From NCBI RefSeq assembly GCF_014646295.1, contig NZ_BMNE01000001.1, positions 310,001 to 374,000 of the forward strand: a stretch of DNA of 64,000 nt, in the 5' to 3' direction. Each line of letters opens with the position of its first letter. The first letter of the stretch is position 1. The position numbers were made by a program, and so were the translations under genes. Shown here one piece after another: positions 42,814 through 51,771 of the stretch. Origin of the DNA: Nocardia rhizosphaerihabitans. GTDB taxonomy: Bacteria; Actinomycetota; Actinomycetes; Mycobacteriales; Mycobacteriaceae. Below the pieces are notes generated by a model. That model did no database searches, was not told where the DNA came from, and was given only the letters and a program-made list of their open reading frames with translations.

Positions 42814-44373
42814 GTGACCGACCTCGCCGACGGCCTGCCCAGCGCCGTACCCGCCCTGTGGGACGAGCGTCTGCGGTTGTTCTCGTTCGCGACCGCCGAG
42901 AAGCGCGCCGACTACCTGCGGGTGCTGCGCGCTTTCGACAGCGCCCGCGCCGCGTACGTGGTGTTGTTGCACGCCGACGACGTCGCCGAGTGGATCGCCA
43001 GGGCCGAGACGGGCGCGCACGCGGGACCGGCCGGCGTGCCGTTGCCCGCCGTCGAGATCGGCCCGCTGCTCGAGCAACTGCATCGCTGGGGCGTGCTCGA
43101 ACGCAGCTACGACGGCACCCGCGCGGCCACCCTCGCCGAGTACCGCAACCGGCACTACGTCTACCAGTTCGCCCAGGCCGGTTTCCAGGCGTACCGGGCG
43201 GTGGCGGGCGTGCTGACGGCGAGGATGGACGACGCGTCGCTGTCGCGCCTGGTGCTGCCCGAGCTGCTCACCGATCTGCGCACCCTGGCCACCGCCAACC
43301 GCGACGGCGACGCCGAGCGCGTTTACACGACGCTGCGCAGGCTCGACGCGACCCTGACCGACATGGCGGCCCGCGCGGCGCACTTCTACCTGTCGCTGGG
43401 TGATCTGGTGCGCACCACCGAGATCACCCCGGAATCGTTTCTCGCGCACAAGGATGCGCTGCTCGCGCACATGCGCGAGTTCAGCATGGACCTGGCGCGT
43501 TTCGCGCCCCGGCTGGCGGCCGCGATCGGTGAGGTCGAGGACACCGGCGTCGAGCAGCTGATCGGGCGCGCGGCGAGCTGCGACGAGCGGGTGCTGCTGA
43601 GCCCGGCCGAGCGGGAAGCGGACTGGCAGTCGCGCTGGGACGGCCTGCGCACCTGGTTCGTCAGCGCGGGCAGCGGCGAGGCGAACGAGTCGTGCGAGGC
43701 CGACCGGCTGCGGGAGGCGACGATGAGTGCGATCGCCGCGGTGTTGTCGCTGTTGCGTCGGGTCACCGAGACCCGCCGCGGCGGGGTCAGCCGGGAATCG
43801 GCGCTGCGGCATCTGGCCGCCTGGTTCGTCGACACCCCGACTGCCGGGAGCGCGCACGCGCTCTACGACGCGGTGTTCGGCCTGGGCAGGCCGCGGCATC
43901 TGGCGCTGGAGCATCCGGATGCCGAGGTGATTCCGGCGGGTCGATCCTGGTGGGAGGCGCCACCGTTGGAGATCTCGCGAACGCTCGCGGAAACCGGTCG
44001 CGCGCCGACCGCGGGCGCGCCCGCCCGGATCGCGCGCAACGACGCGGGCATCCGCAGGCTGCGCGAGGCACAGCTGGCCGCCCAGCGCGAACGCGCGCAG
44101 GCCGCGGCATCGCTGGCCACCGGCGCCGTGCACGAGCGGGTGCTCGACCAGCGTGAGACCGAGGTGCTGCTGCGACTGCTCGACGCGGCGTCGACGGCGT
44201 GGGTGCCGGTCAGCGGAAAGGTCGACGGCACAACGGGTTCCGACAACGGCGTCACTTTGACGGTCCGTCCCTGTGACGGGTCGACGATCATCCGCACCGC
44301 GGCGGGCCTGCTGCATCTGAACAATCGCCGCCTCGAGGTCACCGCGACGACGCGACGGGGGACGCCACGATGA
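42814..44373 (+). CDS. jetA: Wadjet type I JetA-like kleisin subunit (DUF2397/TIGR02677)
   Basis: 519 residues from GTG 42814. DUF2397 character: RLFSFATAEKRADYLRVLRA at the start, LLEQLHRWGVLERSYDGTRA, YRNRHYVYQFAQAGFQAYRA and the C-terminal GLLHLNNRRLEV. In type I Wadjet systems JetA is the kleisin that bridges the SMC heads and binds JetB. The stop overlaps the jetB start by ATGA. The full domain appears present with no frameshift. Confidence 0.85.
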   Translation: MTDLADGLPSAVPALWDERLRLFSFATAEKRADYLRVLRAFDSARAAYVVLLHADDVAEWIARAETGAHAGPAGVPLPAVEIGPLLEQLHRWGVLERSYDGTRAATLAEYRNRHYVYQFAQAGFQAYRAVAGVLTARMDDASLSRLVLPELLTDLRTLATANRDGDAERVYTTLRRLDATLTDMAARAAHFYLSLGDLVRTTEITPESFLAHKDALLAHMREFSMDLARFAPRLAAAIGEVEDTGVEQLIGRAASCDERVLLSPAEREADWQSRWDGLRTWFVSAGSGEANESCEADRLREATMSAIAAVLSLLRRVTETRRGGVSRESALRHLAAWFVDTPTAGSAHALYDAVFGLGRPRHLALEHPDAEVIPAGRSWWEAPPLEISRTLAETGRAPTAGAPARIARNDAGIRRLREAQLAAQRERAQAAASLATGAVHERVLDQRETEVLLRLLDAASTAWVPVSGKVDGTTGSDNGVTLTVRPCDGSTIIRTAAGLLHLNNRRLEVTATTRRGTPR

Positions 44374-45752
44374 GACAGCAACGCCGCATCGACGCCCTCG
44401 CCCTGGACAGCTACCAGCGCGCCGCCCGGGTGATGCTCGCCAACCACCTGGTCACCCGGGTCTATCCCGACCGGATCGCGCTGCCGTTGATCCGGCGCTG
44501 GGCCACCGAACTGCGCGAGGACCTCGCCGAACTGTTCGGCTATCGCCTGGAGGTCACCGAGACCACGGCGCGCCTGTATCCGGTGCACGACCGGCTCGAC
44601 GACACCATGCCGGCGCGCAGCGTCAACGATCGCGTCTTCGATCGCCGCCGCTACGCCTATCTCGCCCTGGCGCTGGCCGCGCTCGGCCGGGCGGGCGACC
44701 AGATCACCCTGTCCGAATTGGCCGAGCACGTGGCCGATTACGCGAGCCGCATCGACGGCCTCGAGCTGTCCACCGACCGCGCCGCCGACCGGGACGCCTT
44801 CGTCGACGCGGTCGGCTGGCTGGGCACCAGGGGCGCGCTGACGCTGGCCGACGGTGACGCCGGCGGCTGGGCCAGCGATCCCGAGGCGGGCGAGGCGCTC
44901 TACGACATCGACCGGCCGGTGGTGTTCGCGCTGTTCCGGCCGCCGCGGGCGCTGCAGCACCTGCACAGCGTGCGCGGCCTGCTCGCCGACGACACCGAGC
45001 AGGCGCCCGCCGAGCAGGCCCGCCGGGTGCGCCGCGCCCTGGTGGAGCGGCCCGTCGTGTACCTGGAAGACCTCCCGCCCGCCGAACGTGCCCTGCTCGG
45101 CCAGGACCGGCTGGTGGGTGAGGTTGAGTACTGCACGGGTCTGCGCGCCGAGCGCCGCGCCGAGGGTGTCGCGCTGATCGACATCTCGGGCAGGTTGTCC
45201 GATACCCGCTTTCCCGGCACCGGCACCCTCGCGCAGGTGGCGCTGCTGCTCATCGGCGAGATCGCCGACGTGGTCCTCGACATCGACAATCCGGTGCCGC
45301 ACCGCCCCGCTGCCGCCGACGAGGACGCACTGCTGGACCAACTCGACGCGGCCATTCCCGAGGCAGGGGTGTTCGCCCCGCTGGCCGAGGACGCCGAGAC
45401 CCTCGACACCACAGCGGATTCCCTCGACGCGGACCTCGAGAACACCGGGCCGGTCACCTACCCGTTCCTCGAAGACGCCTGGGTGCGCAGCACCGTCACC
45501 GCGCTGACCGACCGCTACGGCGCGACCTTCGCCGCGCAATGGCAGGCCGACGTCGGCGGGCTCACCACCGAGGTGCTCGCCCTGCTCACGAAATTGCGGC
45601 TGATCCGGCCGGTCGAGGGCGGGCTGCTCGTGCTGCCGGCGCTGGCCAGATACCGGGGCGCGGTGGTCACCGTGCGGGTCCGGCAAGCCGAGGAATTGTT
45701 CGTCACCGCCGCCGACACCGACGGCAGCAGCACCGGAACGGGAGGGAACTGA
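44370..45752 (+). CDS. jetB: Wadjet type I JetB-like KITE subunit (DUF2398/TIGR02678)
   Basis: 460 residues. DUF2398 hallmarks: YQRAARVMLANHLVTRVYPD near the start, RRYAYLALALAALGRAGDQI (winged-helix part), DRPVVFALFRPPRALQHLH and the late block TYPFLEDAWVRSTVTALTDR. JetB dimers form the KITE element of the SMC complex. It is coupled by ATGA to jetA, and its stop is 4 bp before the jetC ATG, whose ribosome site (GGAGG and GAGGAG) lies inside the jetB end. Confidence 0.85.
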   Translation: MRQQRRIDALALDSYQRAARVMLANHLVTRVYPDRIALPLIRRWATELREDLAELFGYRLEVTETTARLYPVHDRLDDTMPARSVNDRVFDRRRYAYLALALAALGRAGDQITLSELAEHVADYASRIDGLELSTDRAADRDAFVDAVGWLGTRGALTLADGDAGGWASDPEAGEALYDIDRPVVFALFRPPRALQHLHSVRGLLADDTEQAPAEQARRVRRALVERPVVYLEDLPPAERALLGQDRLVGEVEYCTGLRAERRAEGVALIDISGRLSDTRFPGTGTLAQVALLLIGEIADVVLDIDNPVPHRPAAADEDALLDQLDAAIPEAGVFAPLAEDAETLDTTADSLDADLENTGPVTYPFLEDAWVRSTVTALTDRYGATFAAQWQADVGGLTTEVLALLTKLRLIRPVEGGLLVLPALARYRGAVVTVRVRQAEELFVTAADTDGSSTGTGGN

Positions 45753-45756
45753 GGAG

Positions 45757-48700
45757 ATGTCGCTCATTCACGGCGGAGTGCGTTTCGTCCCGACCCGCGC
45801 GGGCATCGTCAACCTGTGGGACTACCGCGACCAGGAGTTCTGTTTCGCCGACGGCCGCCTGGTGCTGCGCGGACCCAACGGGTCCGGCAAGACCAAAGCT
45901 CTGGAAGTGCTGTTCCCGTTCGTGCTCGACGGGCGGATCGAACCGCGCAGGCTCAACCCGTTCGCCGGTGAAGAACGCACCATGAAGTCGAATCTGCTGT
46001 ACCGCAAGCAGGAATCGGCCTACTCGTATGTGTGGATGGAGTTCGCGCGCGGCAGCTGGGACGATCCCGAGGTCGTCACCGTCGGTATCGGTATGCGCGC
46101 CACCCGGTCCTCGGACAAGGTGACCCGCTGGTACTTCGTCGCCGACGGCCGCGCCGGCGTCGACTTCTCCCTCATCGGTCCCGACGACCGCCCGCTGACC
46201 CGCAAGCAGCTCGCCGAGCAGATCGGCAGCGACGCCATCGTCGACCGGCCGGTGGAGTACCGCGCCGCCATCGACGCGCGCATGTTCGGGCTCGGTGTAC
46301 AGCGCTACGACCAGCTGATCAACCTGATCCTCACCCTGCGCAGGCCGCAGCTGGCCAAGAACCTCGACCCGCGTGGCCTCTCGCAGGCGCTGACCGACGG
46401 CCTGCGCCCGCTCGACGAGCAGCTGATCCTGGACGCGGCCCGCTCGTTCAGCGATATGGAGGAGGTCGGGCGCACCCTCGACGGGCTCGTCCAGGCCGAC
46501 ACCGCGACCCGCCGTTTCGTCGATGTGTACCGCAAATATCTTGCGGTACAGGCGAAGACCGATGTCGACCAGGTCCGCACCCGCCTCGACGCGGTGACCA
46601 ACGCCTCGACCGCCCTGTTCGCGGCGACGGCCCTGCGCACCCGCCGCGAGGCCGACCGCACCGAAGCCGAGACCAGGGCCGAAGAGGCCGACCGCGCCTA
46701 CGAGCAGGCCATCGCCGACCGCGAGAACCTGCAGCGTTCCAGCGCCTACGAGGGCAAACAGCAACTCGACGACCTCGCCGACGCGGTCCGCAGGCTCGAG
46801 ACCTCCGCCGCCGTCCACCGCGACAAGGCCGCCGAGGCAGGCCAGACCCTGCAGCGTCGCGCCGAAGAGGCCGAGCGGGCCGCCGAGGCGGTGCGCACGG
46901 CCGCCGCCGCGCTCGTCCGGGGCGAGGACGCCCTGCGCGCCGCCGCCGAGGAAGCCGGCATCGAGTGGGTGACGCCGAGCGCCGACGGCCGCGGCGACCA
47001 GATCACCGCCGCCGTGCGCGGGCACGCCGAGGAACGCGATGCCGACGTCCGCGCGGTACGAAAAGCGTTGAGCCGCTGGGAATCCCTGGCCGCCGACCGC
47101 ACCCGCGCCCAGCGCCTGGCCGAACGTGCGGTCGAGTTGCGCGATGCCGCGGCCGCCGAGGTGGCCCATGCCGAGGCCGCCGTCGCCCTGGCTCGCACCG
47201 AATCCGCTGCCGCCCTGCGCACCTGGTGGCAGACCAACTCGGCGGTCTTCGCACCGATTGCCGACGGCATGGCAGGCGCCGACACACCGCTCATCGCCGA
47301 TCCGAATCGCCCCGGCCTGTTCGCCGCCTTGGAATCGGCTGTCGCCGCGGCGGGCGCCGAGGACGCTCCTTCCGCGCACGAGGTGCTGGCCGAGTATTGC
47401 GAGCCCCTGCAGGAGCAGATCCGCACCCGCCGTCAGGAAGCCAAGGCCCGAGCATCGGCTGCCATCGCCCGCCGGGAAACCCTGGTCGCCGAGCGCAAGA
47501 AGGTCGCCGCCGAACGCGACGACGCGCCGCCGGTGCACCCGACCGACTCCCGCGAGCGCGAAAACCTCCCCGGCGCACCCTTCTGGCGATCCGTCCGCTT
47601 CGCGGACACGGTGACCCCGGCCGAAGCCGCGGGAATCGAGGCAGCCCTCCAGGCCTCCGGACTGCTCGACGCCTGGATCTGCGATCCGGCCCTCACCCCG
47701 GACGCCGACGGCGTCCGCTCCCTGCTCCCGCTGCCCGTCGCCGATCGCCCCACCGGCCGCACCCTCGCCGAAGTCCTTGTCGTCGAGGAGAATTCCGACG
47801 ACCTGTCGATCCCGACCGCGACCGTCGCCGACGTCCTCGCCTCGATCGCCCTCGACGACGCACCGGCCTCGGGCGACGTGGCAATCATCGGCACCTCCGG
47901 CGCCTATCGCCACGGCCTCCACGTGGGCCGCCACACGAAGTCCGAGGCCGAATTCCTCGGCGCGACCGCGCGCGCCCGCCGACGTGAACAGCGCCAAGCC
48001 GAGCTCGATGCGGCGATCGACGCCGCCACCGCCGAGGCCGACGCGGCGAAGGCCGACGAGGCCACGGCCACAGCCGAATTGGCGGCCATCAGCGCGGCGA
48101 CCAAAGCGCTCCCCCGCCCCTCGGCGATCACCTCGGCCCTCCGCGCGGTCGCCGAGACCGCCGGTCTCATGCGGTCGAGGTCCGAGACCGTCACCCAGAC
48201 CGAACGCGAACTCGATCAGGCGGTCGGCGAGGCCACCGCGATGGACAAGAAGCTGCGCGCCACCGCCCAGGCGCACCGCACCCCGACCGAAGCGCGCGAA
48301 CTCGACGCGCTGGCCGCCGCGATCCGGCACTTCGAGAACACCGGCACCGGCCTGCTGCGCCTGCGCGCCGAGCACGAGCGGGAACGCGAACGCGAACGCG
48401 AGGGCGCCGACCGCCACGACGAGGCGCGGGCACTGGCCGAGGCCTTCGCCGAGGAGGCCGAGGCCGCCCGTCTCGGATACACCGAGCAGCAACGCAAGCT
48501 CGAGACGCTGCGTGAGGCACTGGGTGCGAGCGCCGCCGATATCGATCGGGAACTCGAGGCCGCGCGCGCCGCGATCGAGGCGGCCAAGGCCGAGCAGCGG
48601 GCCGCCCGCAAGGCCGCCAATGCCGCGATCGAGGCCGTCGGCGACGCCGAGGCCGCCTATCGCACCGCCAACGAAGCCCTCGCCACCGCCCTCACCGAGG

Positions 48701-50013
48701 TACTGGCCGAGGTACGCTCGCTGGCGCCCTATGCCCGGCCCGACCTGCTCAGTCTGCTCGGCGCGTCCGTCGAGCACCGCTGGCCGAGCACCGACGCCGC
48801 CTGGTCGACCCCGGAACAGCTCCAGTACCGGATCGTCGCCGCGGGCCCCGACTTCGACCCTGTGGTCCTGCCCGACGAGGTAGCCGCCCTGTTCACCGAT
48901 CTCGACACCGCCACCGCCCAGGTGCGCGCCACCGAGGCAGGCCGCAAGTCCACCCGCTCGGCGGTCACCAGCGCGCTGCAGGAATTCGACGCCGCGCTCA
49001 CCGCCTCGGGCCGCGACTACCGGCTGCACTGGGACGCCGCCGACGGGCTCACCGTGGTGGCCGTGCACGACGAGAACGGCCAGGCCGCCCTCGCCGATTT
49101 CGCCGCCCGCATCGATGCCGCGCGCCGCGATCAGGAGCTGCTGCTCACCGACGCCGAACGCCGCATCCTCGAGGACGCGCTGCTGACCGGCCTGGCTCAG
49201 CAGATCCACGAACGCACCAGCGACGCACGCGAACTCATCTCCCGCATGGGCGCGGAGATGAAGCAGCGCCGGATGTCCTCGGGCAACACCATCGGGGTGC
49301 ACTGGGTGCTGGCCGACGGCCTGTCCGAGGCCGCCCGCGCCATGTGCAAGCTGCTCGACCGCGACACCGCGGCACTGAGCCCGGAAGATCTGGGTTCCGT
49401 GCGTGCCCATTTCGCCAGCGAGATCCGCGCGGCCCGCACCGCCCACCCGGAGCGGTCCTACCCCGAGATCCTCGCTGCCACCCTCGATTACCGCACCTGG
49501 CGGGTGTTCTCGTTCACCCTCGTCAACGGCGACGGCAGCGAGGACAAGCTGACCGTGGCCCGGCACAGCGCGCTCTCCGGTGGCGAGCAGTCGGTCTCGC
49601 TGCACCTGCCGCTGTTCGCGGCGGCGCACGTGATGCTCGACTCCGCCGACCCGCAGGCACCACGCCTGCTCGCGCTGGACGAGGCCTTCGCCGGTGTCGA
49701 CGACAACGGCCGCAGCGAATTGCTCGGCCTGAGTGTGCAATTCGACCTCGACCTGTTCATGACCGGCTACGACCTGTGGATCACCTACGGGCACGTCCCC
49801 GGCTGCGCCCACTACGACCTCGCGCATTCGACCGCCGAGAACACCGTCAGCGCGACGCTGCTCGTGTGGGACAGCGGCGAACTGCTGGCCGAACACGACG
49901 GCGGCGACCTCACCACCGCACTGGGCTCACCCAACCGGCGTCGTGTCCCCAACACCATCGAGGGCGGACTCACCCTGGAGGGCATGCCGGGCGAGCCGGC
50001 CCCGGTGGGCTGA
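45757..50013 (+). CDS. jetC: Wadjet type I JetC-like SMC ATPase (TIGR02680)
   Basis: 1418 residues. SMC/MukB-like layout: head half 1 with Walker A GPNGSGKT (39-46), a first coiled coil of alternating Ala/Glu/Arg heptads (about 290-480), a hinge-like globular part (about 500-720), a second coiled coil (about 730-1010), and head half 2 with the signature ALSGGEQ (about 1270-1276) and Walker B RLLALDEAF (about 1303-1311). ATP-driven DNA loop extrusion is the family role, used against plasmids in Wadjet. No frameshift. The gene that should follow, jetD (DUF2399, TOPRIM nuclease), is absent; a hairpin begins 32 bp after the stop. Confidence 0.9.
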   Translation: MSLIHGGVRFVPTRAGIVNLWDYRDQEFCFADGRLVLRGPNGSGKTKALEVLFPFVLDGRIEPRRLNPFAGEERTMKSNLLYRKQESAYSYVWMEFARGSWDDPEVVTVGIGMRATRSSDKVTRWYFVADGRAGVDFSLIGPDDRPLTRKQLAEQIGSDAIVDRPVEYRAAIDARMFGLGVQRYDQLINLILTLRRPQLAKNLDPRGLSQALTDGLRPLDEQLILDAARSFSDMEEVGRTLDGLVQADTATRRFVDVYRKYLAVQAKTDVDQVRTRLDAVTNASTALFAATALRTRREADRTEAETRAEEADRAYEQAIADRENLQRSSAYEGKQQLDDLADAVRRLETSAAVHRDKAAEAGQTLQRRAEEAERAAEAVRTAAAALVRGEDALRAAAEEAGIEWVTPSADGRGDQITAAVRGHAEERDADVRAVRKALSRWESLAADRTRAQRLAERAVELRDAAAAEVAHAEAAVALARTESAAALRTWWQTNSAVFAPIADGMAGADTPLIADPNRPGLFAALESAVAAAGAEDAPSAHEVLAEYCEPLQEQIRTRRQEAKARASAAIARRETLVAERKKVAAERDDAPPVHPTDSRERENLPGAPFWRSVRFADTVTPAEAAGIEAALQASGLLDAWICDPALTPDADGVRSLLPLPVADRPTGRTLAEVLVVEENSDDLSIPTATVADVLASIALDDAPASGDVAIIGTSGAYRHGLHVGRHTKSEAEFLGATARARRREQRQAELDAAIDAATAEADAAKADEATATAELAAISAATKALPRPSAITSALRAVAETAGLMRSRSETVTQTERELDQAVGEATAMDKKLRATAQAHRTPTEARELDALAAAIRHFENTGTGLLRLRAEHEREREREREGADRHDEARALAEAFAEEAEAARLGYTEQQRKLETLREALGASAADIDRELEAARAAIEAAKAEQRAARKAANAAIEAVGDAEAAYRTANEALATALTEVLAEVRSLAPYARPDLLSLLGASVEHRWPSTDAAWSTPEQLQYRIVAAGPDFDPVVLPDEVAALFTDLDTATAQVRATEAGRKSTRSAVTSALQEFDAALTASGRDYRLHWDAADGLTVVAVHDENGQAALADFAARIDAARRDQELLLTDAERRILEDALLTGLAQQIHERTSDARELISRMGAEMKQRRMSSGNTIGVHWVLADGLSEAARAMCKLLDRDTAALSPEDLGSVRAHFASEIRAARTAHPERSYPEILAATLDYRTWRVFSFTLVNGDGSEDKLTVARHSALSGGEQSVSLHLPLFAAAHVMLDSADPQAPRLLALDEAFAGVDDNGRSELLGLSVQFDLDLFMTGYDLWITYGHVPGCAHYDLAHSTAENTVSATLLVWDSGELLAEHDGGDLTTALGSPNRRRVPNTIEGGLTLEGMPGEPAPVG

Positions 50014-50044
50014 ACACCCCCGGTTCGCCAACCACCCTTGACGC

Positions 50045-50070
50045 CACCACGCGGCCCCGGCGGCGTGGTG
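50045..50070 (+). terminator. terminator behind jetC
   Basis: CACCACGC (50045-50052) pairs with GCGTGGTG (50063-50070), 10-nt loop. It closes the jetABC operon without a jetD. Confidence 0.55.
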
Positions 50071-50542
50071 TCCAGGGAATTGCCGGACACCCGAGACCGA
50101 CCGGTTTTCTCTAGCGGGAATTGTCGACTTTAATTTCGCGGAATCGGTTGCTCGAAATCCTCGGTGCTGCCAGGATTTTGCACACGTGACGGCGACGACC
50201 CGGTCGAGCCGGCACGATCACGGTGCGGGCGACACCGCACGCCGTCAGCAAGTCTTCAGGGGATCGTCGTGCGATACCGACAGAATCAACACCTCCCGCC
50301 CCGGTTCGACCGGCAGATTTCCACTGCCGCGCGGGGCCGCGCACTCGCGTGTTCCGACCTGTCGTGGTCGCCGCATTCACCGATGCGCTGAGTTCGCCGG
50401 AACTCGGCCCATCAGCCCGATGAAGGTGCCGGAAATGCTCGCCGGAATTGGTCGGTGGCCGTTGCTGGCCCGCCTGCGCCGCGGTCGACATTCCCTCGAT
50501 CCGGCGCCGACCTTCCCTTGCCCACCGCGGGATGTGACCACC
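50071..50542. other. intergenic stretch with no supported gene
   Basis: About 470 bp between the jetC terminator and the DUF4388 gene. It is less GC-rich at its start (50105-50175, with TTTAATTTCG) and could hold the promoter of the next operon. In-frame ATG codons at 50420 and 50435 are alternative starts for that operon, but the added residues are arginine-rich and unlike the family. No remnant of jetD motifs was seen on either strand. Confidence 0.5.
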
Positions 50543-51337
50543 ATGCAGCTCCCTGTCCCCCTGCGGGACACCACCCTTCCGCTCGACACCGCACTCATCG
50601 ACGCGGGCACGGGCCGGCGCTCCGGCATCCTGCGGGTCACCGGCGAACCGGGCGGTGACATCCGGTTCGCCGACGGCCGGGTCATCGCCGTGAACACCTG
50701 CGGCGCACCGGGTTTCGATGCTCTCGACCGTGAAGCGCAGCCGCTCGGCGCGGCCCGTACCCGCCTGCTGCGGATGACGGCGACCGTCGACGGCCTGTTC
50801 GCCATCGCGGCGGGCTGGATCGATCGCTGCCACTGGATCGACGCCGACCCGGAGGTCCTCGCGGCCGAGGATCCCGGCTACGAAACCGGGTGGCTGCTCG
50901 GCGAGACCGCGCGCCGACTGGCCGCACTCGCCCACGCCGGCTTCTCGCCGCACCGGAACATCTTGGCGCTCACCGAGTTCGGTCAGACACGGCGTGACAA
51001 CGATGACAACGCCGCCATTCTGCGCCTGGTCGACGGCACCCGCAGCTGCCGTGATCTGGCGTTCCTGCTCGGCCGCCCGCTCTACCCGGTCACCGTCGAG
51101 GTCGCCCGCCTCCTCGCCGGCGACCAGCTGACCATTCCTGCCCGGCACGCCGCCGACCGAGCACCCGGCACCGCGGACGCGGGCATGGTCGACCCGGCAC
51201 TCCCGCGCCGTCGCCGTGGCGCCAGCGGCATCAACGACACCCTGCGGCCGCGCCCACCGCAGCCCGCTCCCCCGTCCACGACCGCCGTGGACGTGCCCGA
51301 CTCTTCGCCACGGCGGAGAACCGAGAGGATCTCATGA
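50543..51337 (+). CDS. DUF4388-like protein with C-terminal winged-helix-like region
   Basis: 264 residues from ATG 50543; GTG 50534 and ATG 50420 are possible. The N-terminal part (GRRSGILRVTGEPGGDIRFA, then DGRVIAVNTCGAPGFDAL) follows the DUF4388 pattern of Gly-rich strands. The second part (ILRLVDGTRSCRDLAFLLGR, then PLYPVTVEVARLLAGDQL) resembles the DUF742-type winged helix seen in actinobacterial conservons. A basic, Pro-rich tail ends the protein. Its stop overlaps the roadblock gene by ATGA, so the two proteins probably work as a pair. Role unknown. Confidence 0.65.
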   Translation: MQLPVPLRDTTLPLDTALIDAGTGRRSGILRVTGEPGGDIRFADGRVIAVNTCGAPGFDALDREAQPLGAARTRLLRMTATVDGLFAIAAGWIDRCHWIDADPEVLAAEDPGYETGWLLGETARRLAALAHAGFSPHRNILALTEFGQTRRDNDDNAAILRLVDGTRSCRDLAFLLGRPLYPVTVEVARLLAGDQLTIPARHAADRAPGTADAGMVDPALPRRRRGASGINDTLRPRPPQPAPPSTTAVDVPDSSPRRRTERIS

Positions 51338-51765
51338 ACCCCAACGGCACCCCCGCCACGATGACCGAACACCTCGGCGCGACAGTGAAATCGCTGCGCG
51401 CCGAGGTACCCGACTGCGTCGCCGCGGGCATCATCGACATGTCGACCGGCATGCTGCTGTCGGTGGAGACCGTCGACAATCACCCGCCGGAGGTCCTCGA
51501 CCTGCTCGCGGCCGCCACCCTCGACCTGTTCCAGGGCCGCAATGTGGTGATGATCGAGGACATCTGGAAGGAACGGCGCGGCATCCGCAGCGACGACCAC
51601 TATTTCCAGGAGATCCTGGTCAATTCCAACAACCTCACCCACCTGTTCCTGCGTGCCGAGAGCCGCGACGATCTGGTGGTTGTGGTGGTCTGTCGCAAGA
51701 CGGTCAACGTCGGCATGCTCTTCGCCCAGTCGCGGCGGGTACTCAAGGACGCGGGCAGGTTGTAG
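51334..51765 (+). CDS. roadblock/LC7-like protein (MglB type)
   Basis: 143 residues. Roadblock/LC7 fold is suggested by VKSLRAEVPDCVAAGIIDMS, then TGMLLSVETVDNHPPEVLDL and the strand LTHLFLRAESRDDLVVVVVC. Proteins of this fold regulate small Ras-like GTPases (MglB, CvnB). No GTPase gene is near, unlike the four-gene conservons of Streptomyces. Coupled by ATGA to the DUF4388-like gene. It converges on the WYL regulator, 6 bp between stops. Confidence 0.7.
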   Translation: MNPNGTPATMTEHLGATVKSLRAEVPDCVAAGIIDMSTGMLLSVETVDNHPPEVLDLLAAATLDLFQGRNVVMIEDIWKERRGIRSDDHYFQEILVNSNNLTHLFLRAESRDDLVVVVVCRKTVNVGMLFAQSRRVLKDAGRL

Positions 51766-51771
51766 CTCGGT

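Noticed and set aside
45703..49896. 1397-codon open frame antisense to jetC
   Set aside because: jetC has Walker A, signature and Walker B motifs on the plus strand. The antisense translation is a Gly/Arg/Val mixture with no recognisable motif.
50111..51148. Minus-strand open frame of 345 codons behind jetC, checked as a possible jetD
   Set aside because: No DUF2399 or TOPRIM-like motif is visible, the composition is that of antisense DNA, and the plus-strand genes there have ATGA coupling and recognisable folds.
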